Shown: piece by piece, positions 23,209 through 33,019 of the stretch | Layout of the letters: the number at the start of each line of letters is the position of its first letter | How positions within the stretch are numbered: the first letter of the stretch is position 1 | Assembly (NCBI GenBank): GCA_022843445.1 | Contig: JALHNS010000018.1 | Coordinates: 1-38,447 of the forward strand | Direction: 5' to 3' | Origin: Gemmata sp. | Lineage (GTDB): Bacteria > Planctomycetota > Planctomycetia > Gemmatales > Gemmataceae | DNA length: 38,447 nucleotides | Notes under the pieces: generated by a model | Told to the model about the DNA's origin: nothing | What the model saw: only the letters and a program-made list of their open reading frames with translations | The model's database searches: none | Translations under genes and position numbers: made by a program

Positions 23209-25989
23209 TCATTCTTGATCCCTCCCCCGCCTCATGCGGAACGGGTCGCTCAGCACGATCGCGGTGACCAAGGCGGAGGAGCGATAGTCGTTCGATTCGA
23301 GGGATTTTAAGATCCCATCGACGCTGCGCTTGTCGTAGGTGTCGAGTCCGCGACCGATGGCGAACGTCAGCATCTTCTCGGTTAAGCAGCGGGCGAACAT
23401 GTTCTTCTGATCCCGCAAATACTTCTTCAGCCCCGCCGGTCCTTCGACCTTCACGCCGGAGGGGAGTTCGCCCGTGACGTCGATGGGTTCCTTGTCGTCT
23501 TTGCCCTCGCGCACCCGGAACCGGCCGACCGCATCAAAGTTCTCCAGCGCGAACCCGATGCCGTCCATCCGCACGTGACAGCCCGCGCACGCCGCGTCGG
23601 TGCGGTGGCGTTCCAACCTCTTCCGCAACGAGAGGTTCGCCCCCACCTCCTTCTCCTTGCCCAGTTCGGGCACGTCGGCGGGCGGCGGAGGTGGGGGCGT
23701 ACCCAGCATCCTCTCCAGCACCCAGACCCCCCGCTTCGGAACCGAAGTCCGGTCCGGCATCGACGTGATCGTCAAGACGCTGCCGTGAGTCAGGATGCCC
23801 CCACGTGGTACCTTTTCCAGATCGACCCGCGTGAACACGTCGTTTTTCAAACCCGGAAAGCCGTGCCCATAATGCTGGGCCAATCGAAGGTTCAAGTACG
23901 TGAATTTCCCGTCGACCAGGTCGAGGATGCTGCGGTCCTCGCGGACGATCTCCTGGAAGAACAGCCGGGTCTCGGTGAGCATGTCCTCCCGGAGGACGTC
24001 CTTGAAGTGTTGTGCAGCCTCGGCCTCGCGCCTGGGGTCGCTGGTGAGCAACTTCGGGTCGGGGTTGACGTTCCGCAACTGCCGCAGACCGAGCCACGGT
24101 TCGGCGAAGTCCTCGTAGAGCGATTGCTGCGCGCGGGGATCGGCCAGCATGCGCTTGACCTGCGCGGCGAGGTTCGGGTGGAGTTGCTTCTTTGCGGCCA
24201 GATCCATCAGTTCCTGATCGGGCATCGAGCTCCACAGGAAATACGAGAGGCGCGAGGCGAGGGCGTAATCGTCGAGCACCTGCGGCTCCCTGCCCGGCGC
24301 GCGAGACTCCACTTCCACCCGGAAGAGGAACTTCGGCGAACAGAGCGCCGCCTGCATCGCGAAGGCCATCGTCCCCTCCCACGGCTCTGGAGACTTGTCT
24401 GCCCTCGCGAAGATGGTGTCCCGATGGCTTCGCCAGTACCCCCCCAGGGCATCCCCCAGGTATTGCTCGAACGTGTCCTCGTCCATGGCCCCACGTCGGA
24501 CGAATTGCTTCAGCAAGTTCGTGGCGGCAACGGGCAGTCTCGGCTCGGAGAGCCGATGCGCCGCTTTGACGAGATACTTCGGCGGCGTGCCGACCATCTC
24601 CACCACTTCCAGAATCGCGGCGCGGTGCTCCTCGAGCAGCTCCTTGCCCAGCTTTTCCTCGAGCTGACGCATCAACTCGTTTTGCTCGAAGGGACCGCGC
24701 GATTCCAGCGTGCGGACTTTATCGACCACTTGCTTGGGCACCTTCGGTTCCTGGAACCAAGCGATGGCGGCATCCGAAAGGGAATAGCGCGCCCGCGTCT
24801 CCGCTTGCTTGGCGATCTTCAGAAGGCGGTCGACTTCTTCCTTGGTTGCGGGCCGACGAAACGCCCGGGTCGCGAATCGTTCGAGAACGTAATGCGACTT
24901 GGCCTCGCCCGCGAGATCGCTCGGAGCGGAGAGTAGGAACTCGTGGGTATCGGGAACAAGCGGGCCGGCGAGGACGATCTTGTCACGGTTGACGTGCAGT
25001 TCACGCCGCTTTGTGGAGTCGGCGGGATCGGTGAACGGGTTCTGCAATGCGATGCCGAGCGTGTGTTCCCCCGGCTTGATCGGGAAGAAAAACTCGTATT
25101 GTTTCCACTCCTTCGACGCAACGACGTCGCCGCCGGCAACCACTTTCCCGTCCAGGAGGATTTGACACTTCGCGACTTCGTCACCGGCCGCCACGGACTT
25201 GAGCTGCCAGGTGAGCCGAAACATCCCGCCTTGCCGCGGCCCGGCCGAGAACGCGAAGCGGGCAGAGATCGGCTCCCCGTCCTTGAGTTCGCGGAACGGC
25301 GGGTTCCCTCCTCCTTTGTTTCCGGGCGGTGGTGGTGGGAAGAACCGCGGCGCCCTTGGGTTCCCCTTCCCATCCGGCTCCCGCCAACTCCGGTCATCCA
25401 GCGGCGGAACATCGGATCGCTTGCCGACGACGATGGACGATTTCGTAATCAACCCGGCCAACTGGATGTATCGATCCATGTGCTGGGCGGAGACCGACTG
25501 GAAGTCACCGAGGTTGTAGAATCCGAGCCCGACCTCATCCGGCGGAAACAAACTGTCGTCGACGGTCAATTGGACGCCGACGAGGTCGCGAATCGTGTTG
25601 ACGTACTCGTTTCGGCTCAGACGCCGCATCGTCACCCGTCCCGGGTCGGGCTTGGCGGTGCGATCGAACCGATCGAAGACCTCGGTAACGGCCCTGAGGA
25701 ATGCCTCGACTTCTTTCGCCTCCGGGCGGGGATGCCCCTTGGGCGGCATCGACCCGGCGCGAATCTGGTCGAGGACGTTCACCCAGGCCTTCCGCCCCTT
25801 CAGGAGTGACGCTTCGTCCTTGAACTGGTGCAGCGAAATGTCGCCCTTGGGCTTGGTCTCACCGTGGCACCGGACGCAGTGCTTGGTGAGAAACGGGCCG
25901 ATGACCTGGTCGAAGTTCGTCGGCTCGTCGGCGCGCAGGGGTAGAGCGGCACCGCCGATTAACAGCAGAGTACTCAGCGTCCAACGCAT
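23209..25989 (-). CDS. Planctomycete cytochrome, DUF1592 type (PSCyt1-DUF1587-DUF1595-DUF1592-DUF1588-DUF1585)
   Basis: 926 residues. Signal peptide 1-20. PSCyt1 has CVRCH at 38-42 and IRAGSMPPKG. DUF1587 begins MRRLSRNEYVNTIRDLVGV at about 121. Residues 235-345 are a beta-rich, carbohydrate-binding-like segment. DUF1595 starts RFATRAFRRPATKEEV at about 371 and is interrupted by roughly 130 mostly helical residues before MQAALCSPKFLFRVE. DUF1592 begins DDYALASRLSYFLWSSMPD. DUF1588 has GGILTHGSVLTITSMPDRTS and a second haem motif CAGCH at 801-805. DUF1585 is near the C-terminus (MLTFAIGRGLDTYDKR). The order is canonical. It starts 16 nt after a DUF1552 stop, its expected partner. Two proline runs lie at about 218-222 and in DUF1588. 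Confidence 0.95.
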   Translation of the reverse strand: MRWTLSTLLLIGGAALPLRADEPTNFDQVIGPFLTKHCVRCHGETKPKGDISLHQFKDEASLLKGRKAWVNVLDQIRAGSMPPKGHPRPEAKEVEAFLRAVTEVFDRFDRTAKPDPGRVTMRRLSRNEYVNTIRDLVGVQLTVDDSLFPPDEVGLGFYNLGDFQSVSAQHMDRYIQLAGLITKSSIVVGKRSDVPPLDDRSWREPDGKGNPRAPRFFPPPPPGNKGGGNPPFRELKDGEPISARFAFSAGPRQGGMFRLTWQLKSVAAGDEVAKCQILLDGKVVAGGDVVASKEWKQYEFFFPIKPGEHTLGIALQNPFTDPADSTKRRELHVNRDKIVLAGPLVPDTHEFLLSAPSDLAGEAKSHYVLERFATRAFRRPATKEEVDRLLKIAKQAETRARYSLSDAAIAWFQEPKVPKQVVDKVRTLESRGPFEQNELMRQLEEKLGKELLEEHRAAILEVVEMVGTPPKYLVKAAHRLSEPRLPVAATNLLKQFVRRGAMDEDTFEQYLGDALGGYWRSHRDTIFARADKSPEPWEGTMAFAMQAALCSPKFLFRVEVESRAPGREPQVLDDYALASRLSYFLWSSMPDQELMDLAAKKQLHPNLAAQVKRMLADPRAQQSLYEDFAEPWLGLRQLRNVNPDPKLLTSDPRREAEAAQHFKDVLREDMLTETRLFFQEIVREDRSILDLVDGKFTYLNLRLAQHYGHGFPGLKNDVFTRVDLEKVPRGGILTHGSVLTITSMPDRTSVPKRGVWVLERMLGTPPPPPPADVPELGKEKEVGANLSLRKRLERHRTDAACAGCHVRMDGIGFALENFDAVGRFRVREGKDDKEPIDVTGELPSGVKVEGPAGLKKYLRDQKNMFARCLTEKMLTFAIGRGLDTYDKRSVDGILKSLESNDYRSSALVTAIVLSDPFRMRRGRDQE

Positions 25990-26005
25990 GACCGTCCCCC
26001 GTTCC

Positions 26006-27307
26006 TTACAGGTCGCTCAGGCGCCCGCGGCTGTCGCCGAGCTTGTCGACGCGGACGTCCATCCGGTCGAGCAGACTCACCCACAGGTTGGAGATCGGCG
26101 TCTCTCGCGAGAAACGAAGGTGCCGACCGGGGTTGAGCTTGCCGCAGCCGCGACCCGCCAGCAGGATCGGCAAATTGCTCGTATTGTGGCTTCCGTGGCT
26201 CATCGCCGAGCCGAACACCACCATGGAATGATCGAGGAGCGAGCCGTCCCCTTCGCGAACCTGTTTCAGCTTGTCAACGACGTAAGCGAACTGCGCGACT
26301 TGATAGGCGGCGACGCGGGAGAGTTCTTCGTCGTTATCGTGGGACACGCCGTGCCAGTTCTGGCGGATTCCTAGCTCGCGGAAGACGCGCTCGCTCCGCT
26401 CGATCTCGAGGGCGAAGGTGCAGACCCGCGTCAGGTCGGCCTGGAACGCGAGCACCATGAGATCGGCCTGAACGCGAACCTGTTCCTGCCAACGATCGAC
26501 CCACCGCGACCAATCCCCGTCGGGGACGTTCATCTTGGGGGCGGTCGGGGCGGGCATCCGCTCCACGCGCTGGATCTGTTGCTCGACCTCGCGGATGGAC
26601 GTCAAGTACTGGTCGAGCCGGCGTCGGTCTTGAGCGCCGAGGTCCGCTTCCAGGCTGTTGGCCTCCTCGCGAACGTAGTCGAGGATGCTGCGGCGTTGCG
26701 CGCGGGTGCTGCGCGACTCCGCGCCGCCGGCCCTCGTAAAGAGGCGGTCGAACACCTCGCGCGGGCTGGTCGCCGGCCGCACCGGCGTCACCGCGTCGCG
26801 CCAGGACAGGTTCAGATAGGCCGGATTGAAGCCCGGCTCGATCGTCCGGTTCACGGCGAACGTGCCCATCTGCAACGAGGGCAGGTACGTTTGGCCGCCG
26901 ACCCCCTTGGCGGCGATCTGGTCGGCGGAGGCCCCGTTCTGAATGTCCGGCCCTTCTGTCGGCTTCATGGCGACGCCGGTCATGAACGTCGACATGGCGT
27001 GGGAGTGTAGCGCAGCGCCATCGAGCCCGCCCGGGGTGCGCAGCCCGGTAATCACGCTGAAATCCTTCCGCAGCGCCGCCATCGAGCGAAGGTTCAGCGG
27101 CAGGTTCTCGGGGAGGGCGCCGGCCTCGGGCGGCGTCCAGTCGATCATCTTCGTGCCCATCGGGAAGTACAGAACCGCCAGGCGCAGCGGGTGCCGGGCC
27201 GCGCCGGCGGCCAGTGCCGCGGGCGGGGTCATTGCTTCGAGCCAGGGCAGCGTCACGGCGGCCCCGAGGCCCTTCAGGACGGCGCGGCGAGTGAGGGTTT
27301 CGGTCAT
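26006..27307 (-). CDS. DUF1552 family protein, classical type
   Basis: 433 residues from the ATG at 27307. The frame is open to 27490, but the first 61 codons have no family likeness, whereas the inner ATG has AAAGGA about 9 nt upstream and opens directly with a Tat leader (TETLTRRAVLKGLGAAVTLPWLEAM). The leader differs from the shared cassette of the other DUF1552 genes. Family marks are RLAVLYFPMGTKMIDWTP, SHAMSTFMTGV, SILDYVREEANSLEADLG, WHGVSHDNDEE, DGSLLDHSMVVFGSAMSHG, SNLPILLAGRGCGKLNPGRH and SNLWVSLLDRMDV. It is followed after 16 nt by the 926-residue cytochrome, the usual pairing. A candidate promoter motif lies about 310 nt upstream. Reaction unknown. Confidence 0.94.
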   Translation of the reverse strand: MTETLTRRAVLKGLGAAVTLPWLEAMTPPAALAAGAARHPLRLAVLYFPMGTKMIDWTPPEAGALPENLPLNLRSMAALRKDFSVITGLRTPGGLDGAALHSHAMSTFMTGVAMKPTEGPDIQNGASADQIAAKGVGGQTYLPSLQMGTFAVNRTIEPGFNPAYLNLSWRDAVTPVRPATSPREVFDRLFTRAGGAESRSTRAQRRSILDYVREEANSLEADLGAQDRRRLDQYLTSIREVEQQIQRVERMPAPTAPKMNVPDGDWSRWVDRWQEQVRVQADLMVLAFQADLTRVCTFALEIERSERVFRELGIRQNWHGVSHDNDEELSRVAAYQVAQFAYVVDKLKQVREGDGSLLDHSMVVFGSAMSHGSHNTSNLPILLAGRGCGKLNPGRHLRFSRETPISNLWVSLLDRMDVRVDKLGDSRGRLSDL

Positions 27308-27772
27308 ATCGGTCGATCCTTTCCTCGGTGCCTGCCAGACAGGTGGCCATCCCCTTGTTTCAGCCGGCGGTTTGGGATCGCGCGGGCCGACCCACGCGCC
27401 GTCCGCCCCCCGGATGGTTCGGCGCCCCGCGGCGGCCCGAACGCGCAGTTCCGCCGGGAAGCCGGTTCCACCCCAACTTGCCTTGTTCACTGCTTTCTCT
27501 GCCGTCTGGTCGAACGTCGATCGGGTGGGAAGGCGGGTTTGGGGCGCAAATACAGGCGGGGGAGTGGGGTTACGGCGAATGGGCCCCGCGCCCTTTCTGC
27601 CGTCCCCACCTTCTCTTTAGCCGACGGAAACGGAATCCCGCTCGGAAATAATCAGATTTCGCCGCAAGGGCGAATTCCGGCGACGACCGGGCACCGGAGG
27701 GGTGTGGCGAACTGGCTTAAAGGACCGACCCCGATCACACGACGCGCCCTCGGCCCGTCGGACCTCACCTGC
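27308..27772. other. 465-nt intergenic region with a candidate promoter
   Basis: No gene is supported here on either strand; the open frames are GC-driven and resemble no family. The only structured element I see is the bipartite motif at 27617-27641 followed by an AT-rich patch, in an otherwise GC-rich stretch. This is probably the 5' region of the DUF1552 transcription unit. Confidence 0.5.
27617..27641 (-). promoter_or_regulatory. Candidate promoter/operator motif, site 2
   Basis: Plus-strand TTAGCC, 10 nt, GAATCCCGC, then an AT-rich patch (GAAATAATCAGATTT). On the minus strand it is AT-rich, then GCGGGATTC-N10-GGCTAA, pointing to the DUF1552 gene that starts at 27307, about 310 nt away. 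Confidence 0.5.
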
Positions 27773-27804
27773 TCACCGTGACGCGGCTGCGTCGGAATAG
27801 CTCC

Positions 27805-28090
27805 TCACCTCGCGAAGGTGACACCGGACCACAAGACGTTCTCGTGGTTCCGCCGGGCTCGGAAGAATCGCCGGCCGCCCAACTCGTCGCTGGCCACCTC
27901 GCCCCAAATCGGGCGGAACCGGTGGTTGCGGGCGACCGCCTCGTGCCGCGGCACCTTGCCGCTGCACGAGGCCGCCGACCGGTTCACGACCGGTTGGAGC
28001 ACGACCACATCTGCCCCCAAGCGTGACGCCCTTGAGGACGGAGTGACGATCGCGTTGGCTCCGGTTGACCATTTTCAGATGGTCCAGCAC
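27805..28090 (-). pseudogene. Remnant of a Tat-leader-cassette gene, frameshifted
   Basis: An ATG at 28090 opens a short frame with a degraded copy of the shared leader (KMVNRSQRDRHSVLKGVTLG). The second arginine of the pair has become His (RRT to RHS). At a run of five G on the coding strand (28011-28015) the frame shifts; the next frame continues as GADVVVLQPVVNRSAASC, which matches the leader end VVLQPF of the intact copies, and stops at 27805 (the first frame stops at 27773). The mature part of about 55 residues (ending NHENVLWSGVTFAR) resembles no family I recognise. It lies 12 nt downstream of the SUMF1-like gene. It is probably the decayed head of a gene whose body was lost. Confidence 0.65.
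28016..28090 (-). repeat. Tat-leader cassette, copy D (degraded)
   Basis: Encodes LKMVNRSQRDRHSVLKGVTLG. It keeps GCGTGACGCCCTTGAG on the plus strand but has lost one of the twin arginines. Confidence 0.65.
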
Positions 28091-28102
28091 GCGACTCCTT
28101 TG

Positions 28103-29001
<899 letters not shown>

Positions 29002-29005
<4 letters not shown>

Positions 29006-31362
29006 TTTCTCTCCTTCACGGGTTGAGTTCGGTACAGGAAGGAGTCGGAGGAAAGCAGCGAGACCAGCAGCGCTCTGAAGCTGCCATTGCTGTCGCGGTA
29101 GGCCTTGTGCGCGACCACCAAGGTCGGCCCGTCGGCGAGCGTCTCGTTACGGCCGAGGTAGTAGCGGAAGACGTGCCGCACGAACACCTGCTCGACACGT
29201 TCCGACCGGGCCAATTTCTCCATCAAATCGAACGGCCCCTTCACAGGTCCGTCCAGCTTCGGATCGTCGCTGTCGGTGAGGGTGCCCGTCGTGTCGATGG
29301 GAACCGACGTCATCGTCCGCCGACTCAACGGGTTCTTGGCCCGATCCTTGTCGGTCTTCTCCTTGTCCACGACGATCTCCGCCGTCCGATATCGGCCGAA
29401 ATGGTCGTACTGTTCGAAGGGCAGGCCGAGCGGGTCCATCGACTTGTGGCAGTTCCAGCAGTACGCCTCGCGGGTCACGCGCATACGATCACGCAGCCCG
29501 CGGTGCGGTTCGTCCGGCAGCATGGCGTTGACGGTGATGGGCACCTCCAGGATGCGGCCGCCGAGCAGCCGTTCGCGGATCCAGCGGCCGCGGTGGATCG
29601 CGTGGTTGTCGAAGTTCGACGACATCGAAATCAACCAACTGGGCTGCGTGAGGATGCCCATCCGCTCCTCGGGGTGCGCGTCGAACGGTTTGCCGGCGAG
29701 CCACTCGTCGTAATCGGGCGCGGGGGTGCGGGGCTTCGCAATGAGGACTCGGTTGTCGCGCTGGTGCCACAGGACATCGGCCCAGTGCCTTTCGGGATCA
29801 GTCCTCTGCAGGCCATAGATGTCCCGCCACATGCCGTCACTCCCGCCGCCTTGAAACTCAGCTTTCGCCTGTTCGTAGAGCTTTCTCAATTCAGTGTTGA
29901 GGTTGGTTTCATCCACGAACTTGCCGTCTTTTGCCGCCCGCTCGGCGTTCCGCTTCTTCTGTTCGAGAAGACCGTCAAGTCGCTTGTGGTACGACGCCGG
30001 ATAATTGCCCTTCCAGAACGACCGGCGCGTCGTCAACAGCGTCCGCAGCACCTCCCTGTCGGACTCCAGCGCCCACTCGACCAGCCGATCCGTGTCGGAG
30101 ACGAAACGAGTGGCGTAACCCGACTGGAACTCGCAGCCGCCGTTGTGCGATAGCTGGTATTCGTTCACGGTTGCCGTGCACTTGGCGATGTCGGGTGCGG
30201 TCGTGTAGCCGAAGTACTCCTGGAAGAAGCCGAGCAGGCGCGGCTTGGGGATGGCCGGGGCGTTCAGGATGCGTTCGACCTGCTTACGCACCTCTTCGCT
30301 GGTCCCGAGCTTCCCCTCGACGGCCGCCTGCCACAGCAGATCGTCCGGCTCCCGGTCGGTCAGCGTGAACGCGATCGCCCGCGCCGTGTGCCGCGGTGCC
30401 ATCGACCCCCGCCTCGCGTCTCCCTCCGGTCGCTCGATGCGATACAGCACTTCGGGGTGGCACAGCACGGAAATCAGGAACTGCTCTCCAGCCGAGGGCG
30501 CGTCCATGGACTGGAGAAGCTTCCCCAGGTTTTCGCTCCGCGCTTTCAACTCGGCCGGGTCGAGCGGCAGGCGCAGCACCACGTCGAACGTCTCGGCGAC
30601 CGCCGCTTCCAACTGCGCGGGCGTCGCCGCCTTGCCCGCGTTCAGCGCCACCTTCAGGGTCTTGAACGACGGCGAACCGTTGACCTTTCCGACGATCTTC
30701 TTGGCGAATACGGCGCAGTTTCGCAGGTGGTGTTCGTATTCCGCCCCGCTGATCCGGTGGAGGGAGGAGTAGTCGGTGAAGTCCCACTTCCGAGCCAGGC
30801 CCCACGGCGCCTTGAGCGGCCCTTCACGCGACGAACTCGGCCCCAGTATGTGGTCCAGGCCGAGCGAAAACTGCCCATTGAGTCGGACGAAGAATTGCTT
30901 GTAACTCTCGGGGGACAGTCGCCAGACCCGACTGGGCGTGCCCGCTTCGCCCGCCGCCTTGCCGGAGAATAACGCGTCGTGGTCGACCCAGTTGCCCCGG
31001 CTCGGGAGGAGTTCCTTGAGCTCATCGAACTTCACGCCGGCAGTCTTCATGCTCGACTTGATCAAGGCGGTCGCGAACTCCCGGTCGGCTGAAGGGGGCT
31101 GCTTGCTGTCTTGCGGCGGCATCTGGCCGTTAAAAAGCTGCTCGTAAACTCGCTTCCAGGTCTCCACGTCCCGCGGGGCTTTCGAATCGAGGGAAAGGGT
31201 CGACAGGGAGACGTTTCCTTCCGGAGCCTTCTTCCCGTGGCAGCGGACGCAGTGCGCGTCGAGGAACGAGCGAACCGATTTCGCGTCGGCCGCCGGCTCG
31301 GCCGCCGCGACCGCCGGGTGCGTCAGTAGTGCCAGGCCCAGAGTGGTGAGTATTGTTTTCAT
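29002..31362 (-). CDS. Planctomycete cytochrome, DUF1592 type (PSCyt1, DUF1592, DUF1588, DUF1585)
   Basis: 786 residues. Signal peptide 1-22 (LTTLGLALLTHPAVAAAE). PSCyt1 has CVRCH at 38-42 and LFNGQMPPQDS. A divergent DUF1587-like region begins RVWRLSPESYKQFFVRL. DUF1592 is marked by LGFFQEYFGYTTAPDIAK. DUF1588 is marked by RMGILTQPSWLISMSSNFD, RGRWIRERLLGGRILEVP and a second haem motif CWNCH at 635-639. DUF1585 is marked by FRYYLGRNETLADGP and LLSSDSFLYRTQP. About 60 lysine-rich helical residues (LLEQKKRNAERAAKDG onward) lie between DUF1592 and DUF1588. It is the array-less counterpart of the leucine-rich fusion at 7928-11650. It starts 22 nt after the DUF1552 stop and overlaps the SUMF1-like start by 4 nt. 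GGAG lies about 8 nt before the ATG. Confidence 0.94.
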
Positions 31363-31384
31363 TGTCGTGGCTCCGGGTTTTCCA

Positions 31385-32818
31385 CTACCGATTGAGCAGT
31401 TCGGGCAGCGGGGCGTGAACCTCCTTCGCTTCCGACGAACTGGGAGACCGGTTGAACGCGTCGCACGGCTTGCCGACCGCGGTCAGCAGCGTGGCGTACA
31501 GGGCGTTGGTCAACGGGTTCGTGCCGAACGCGGTGCCGAACACTTCGCCGCCGCCGTCCCCGCCCGCCCTCTGGGCCTTGACCGGGTACGACACGAACTG
31601 CCCCGTCTTCAGTTTGCCGCCGAGATCACCCACGAGCACGATCGGCCAGTTCGCATTCTTCCAGGAGTGCTGCTGATTGGCCGAATCGCTCATGAACACG
31701 AGCAGGGTGTTGTCGAGCATCGTGCCGGTTCCTTCCTTCGTCTCCTGCAACTTCGTCAGCATCCGGGCCGCCTGACTGGCGAGGTAGTTGTGGTAGTGCG
31801 ACAGCGGCTCGAACTTCCGCTTCAACGGCAGGTCCTTGTCCACGCCGCCGTGCCCCAGCCCGTGCCCGTCGCCGTTGCAGATCCCCGAGTATTTCCCCAT
31901 GAGGCCGCCGAGGCCCGAGGAGATCGTCACGACGTTCGTCAGGCCGGCCGCGAGCGCCGCCGCGGCGATGTCGCACTGCGCCGCCGCGATTTCCGTTACC
32001 AGCCCCATCTTTTCAGGGAGTTTCGGGGCGTGCTTGTTGAGGCTGCCGTTCTGGTACTGCTCGGAGAGTTGCCCGTTGCGCTTGGAGAGTGACTCGAGCG
32101 CTTCGAGGTGGGCTTCCAACAGGTCCCGCTCCGGACCCGCGATGTCCGTCTGTAGGCGCTTCACGTCGGTGCTGACGAAGTCGAGCAGGTTCTTCCGGGT
32201 CGCGAAGTCGTTCCGTTTGGCCCCCACGCTGCCGAAGAGCGATTCGTACGCCATTTCCGGCTGGCACTGCATCGCGATCGGCTTGCCCGCGGCCCACGCC
32301 GAGGAGCAGTACGCCGTCGTGGGTCCGCCGCTGGAGACCCCCAGGCCGAGCAGCGGGAACACGGCGGGAAGTGCCTGCGCGAGGGCCGCGTCGATCGAGG
32401 TGCCGAGTGCCGAGTGCTTGTTGCCCGGAATCCCCGAGAGCGCCGCGAAGTAGCCGCCGTGGTCCACGGCGTTGTTGCCCCGCAACCCGTGCAGGATCGT
32501 CAACCGGTCCCGGAAGGGCGCGAACGGCTCGATGTCCAGCGGCAGCTTCAACCCCTTGAGGGGCACCTGCCGCAGCTTGTCGGATTCCAGAGGCACCCCC
32601 TCGGGCAGCGTGCCGTCGATCTCGCGGAAGCCGTTGTCGAAGACGATGAAGATCACGCGCTTCGGCGTTGCGGCCTTGCCCTCGGCCGCCGCGGCGACCT
32701 TCTGCAGCAGCGGGGCCATCACCAGGCTGCCGGCCCCGAGGGTGACGCCCTTGAGTGCCGTGCGGCGGTCGAGTTGATCCGGCGGGACCATCTTCGGTGT
32801 GTTGTCGGGAGTATTCAC
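31385..32818 (-). CDS. DUF1552 family protein with Tat-leader cassette, GTG start
   Basis: 477 residues. The GTG at 32818 is taken as start because the first nine residues then match exactly the ATG-started paralogue at 13163. The leader is DRRTALKGVTLGAGSLVMA. Mature marks are VIFIVFDNGFREIDGTLPEG, GLKLPLDIEPFAPFRDRLTIL, RKNLLDFVSTDVKRLQTDI, the GDGHGLGHGG segment, LDNTLLVFMSDSANQQH and IVLVGDLGGKLKTGQFVSYP. Relative to the 11751 and 6538 paralogues it has a glycine-rich insertion near the C-terminus (AQRAGGDGGGEVFG). The SDS-xxx-HH segment reads SDSANQQH, with one His. It is followed by the 786-residue cytochrome after 22 nt, the usual pairing. Function unknown. Confidence 0.92.
   Translation of the reverse strand: MNTPDNTPKMVPPDQLDRRTALKGVTLGAGSLVMAPLLQKVAAAAEGKAATPKRVIFIVFDNGFREIDGTLPEGVPLESDKLRQVPLKGLKLPLDIEPFAPFRDRLTILHGLRGNNAVDHGGYFAALSGIPGNKHSALGTSIDAALAQALPAVFPLLGLGVSSGGPTTAYCSSAWAAGKPIAMQCQPEMAYESLFGSVGAKRNDFATRKNLLDFVSTDVKRLQTDIAGPERDLLEAHLEALESLSKRNGQLSEQYQNGSLNKHAPKLPEKMGLVTEIAAAQCDIAAAALAAGLTNVVTISSGLGGLMGKYSGICNGDGHGLGHGGVDKDLPLKRKFEPLSHYHNYLASQAARMLTKLQETKEGTGTMLDNTLLVFMSDSANQQHSWKNANWPIVLVGDLGGKLKTGQFVSYPVKAQRAGGDGGGEVFGTAFGTNPLTNALYATLLTAVGKPCDAFNRSPSSSEAKEVHAPLPELLNR
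32726..32818 (-). repeat. Tat-leader cassette, copy F
   Basis: First 31 codons of the DUF1552 gene. Over about 90 nt only a few bases differ from copy C at 18439-18531, which heads an SGNH-like gene 14 kb away; downstream of the leader the two genes have no resemblance. Confidence 0.8.
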
Positions 32819-32868
32819 GGTTCGAGTCCTGAGTTCGGGAAGATCATCCGCGGCCCTCGACCGCGCGT

Positions 32869-33003
32869 TCAGAACGACTCCAGCAGGCCGCTTTTGTCAT
32901 CGACGTTGGCCGCAACCAAACCAGGCGCGGCCAGGGCGAACACCCCGATGCCGCCCGCCTGCAAGGGTCGCCGCCTCGAAAGAAGTGTCGGTCTTGTTTG
33001 CAT
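32869..33003 (-). CDS. 44-residue ORF resembling a Tat leader of a DUF1501 gene (mini-gene or deletion remnant)
   Basis: ATG at 33003, stop at 32869. The product is a twin-arginine leader (SRRRPLQAGGIGVFAL, then AAPGLVAAN) followed by about ten residues ending SGLLESF. The leader is of the kind found on DUF1501 proteins, and the end recalls their short C-termini (ELF, SLL), so an internal deletion of a DUF1501 gene is the simplest reading. It lies 16 nt downstream of a DUF1501 stop and 50 nt upstream of a DUF1552 start, in the same direction. No good Shine-Dalgarno is visible. It could also be a genuine small exported peptide. The call as an expressed gene is uncertain. Confidence 0.5.
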   Translation of the reverse strand: MQTRPTLLSRRRPLQAGGIGVFALAAPGLVAANVDDKSGLLESF

Positions 33004-33019
33004 GGCGAGCCCGCTCAGC

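Noticed and set aside
27308-27490. 61-codon N-terminal extension of the DUF1552 gene
   Set aside because: No family similarity and no signal; the inner ATG has a ribosome site and opens directly with the Tat leader.
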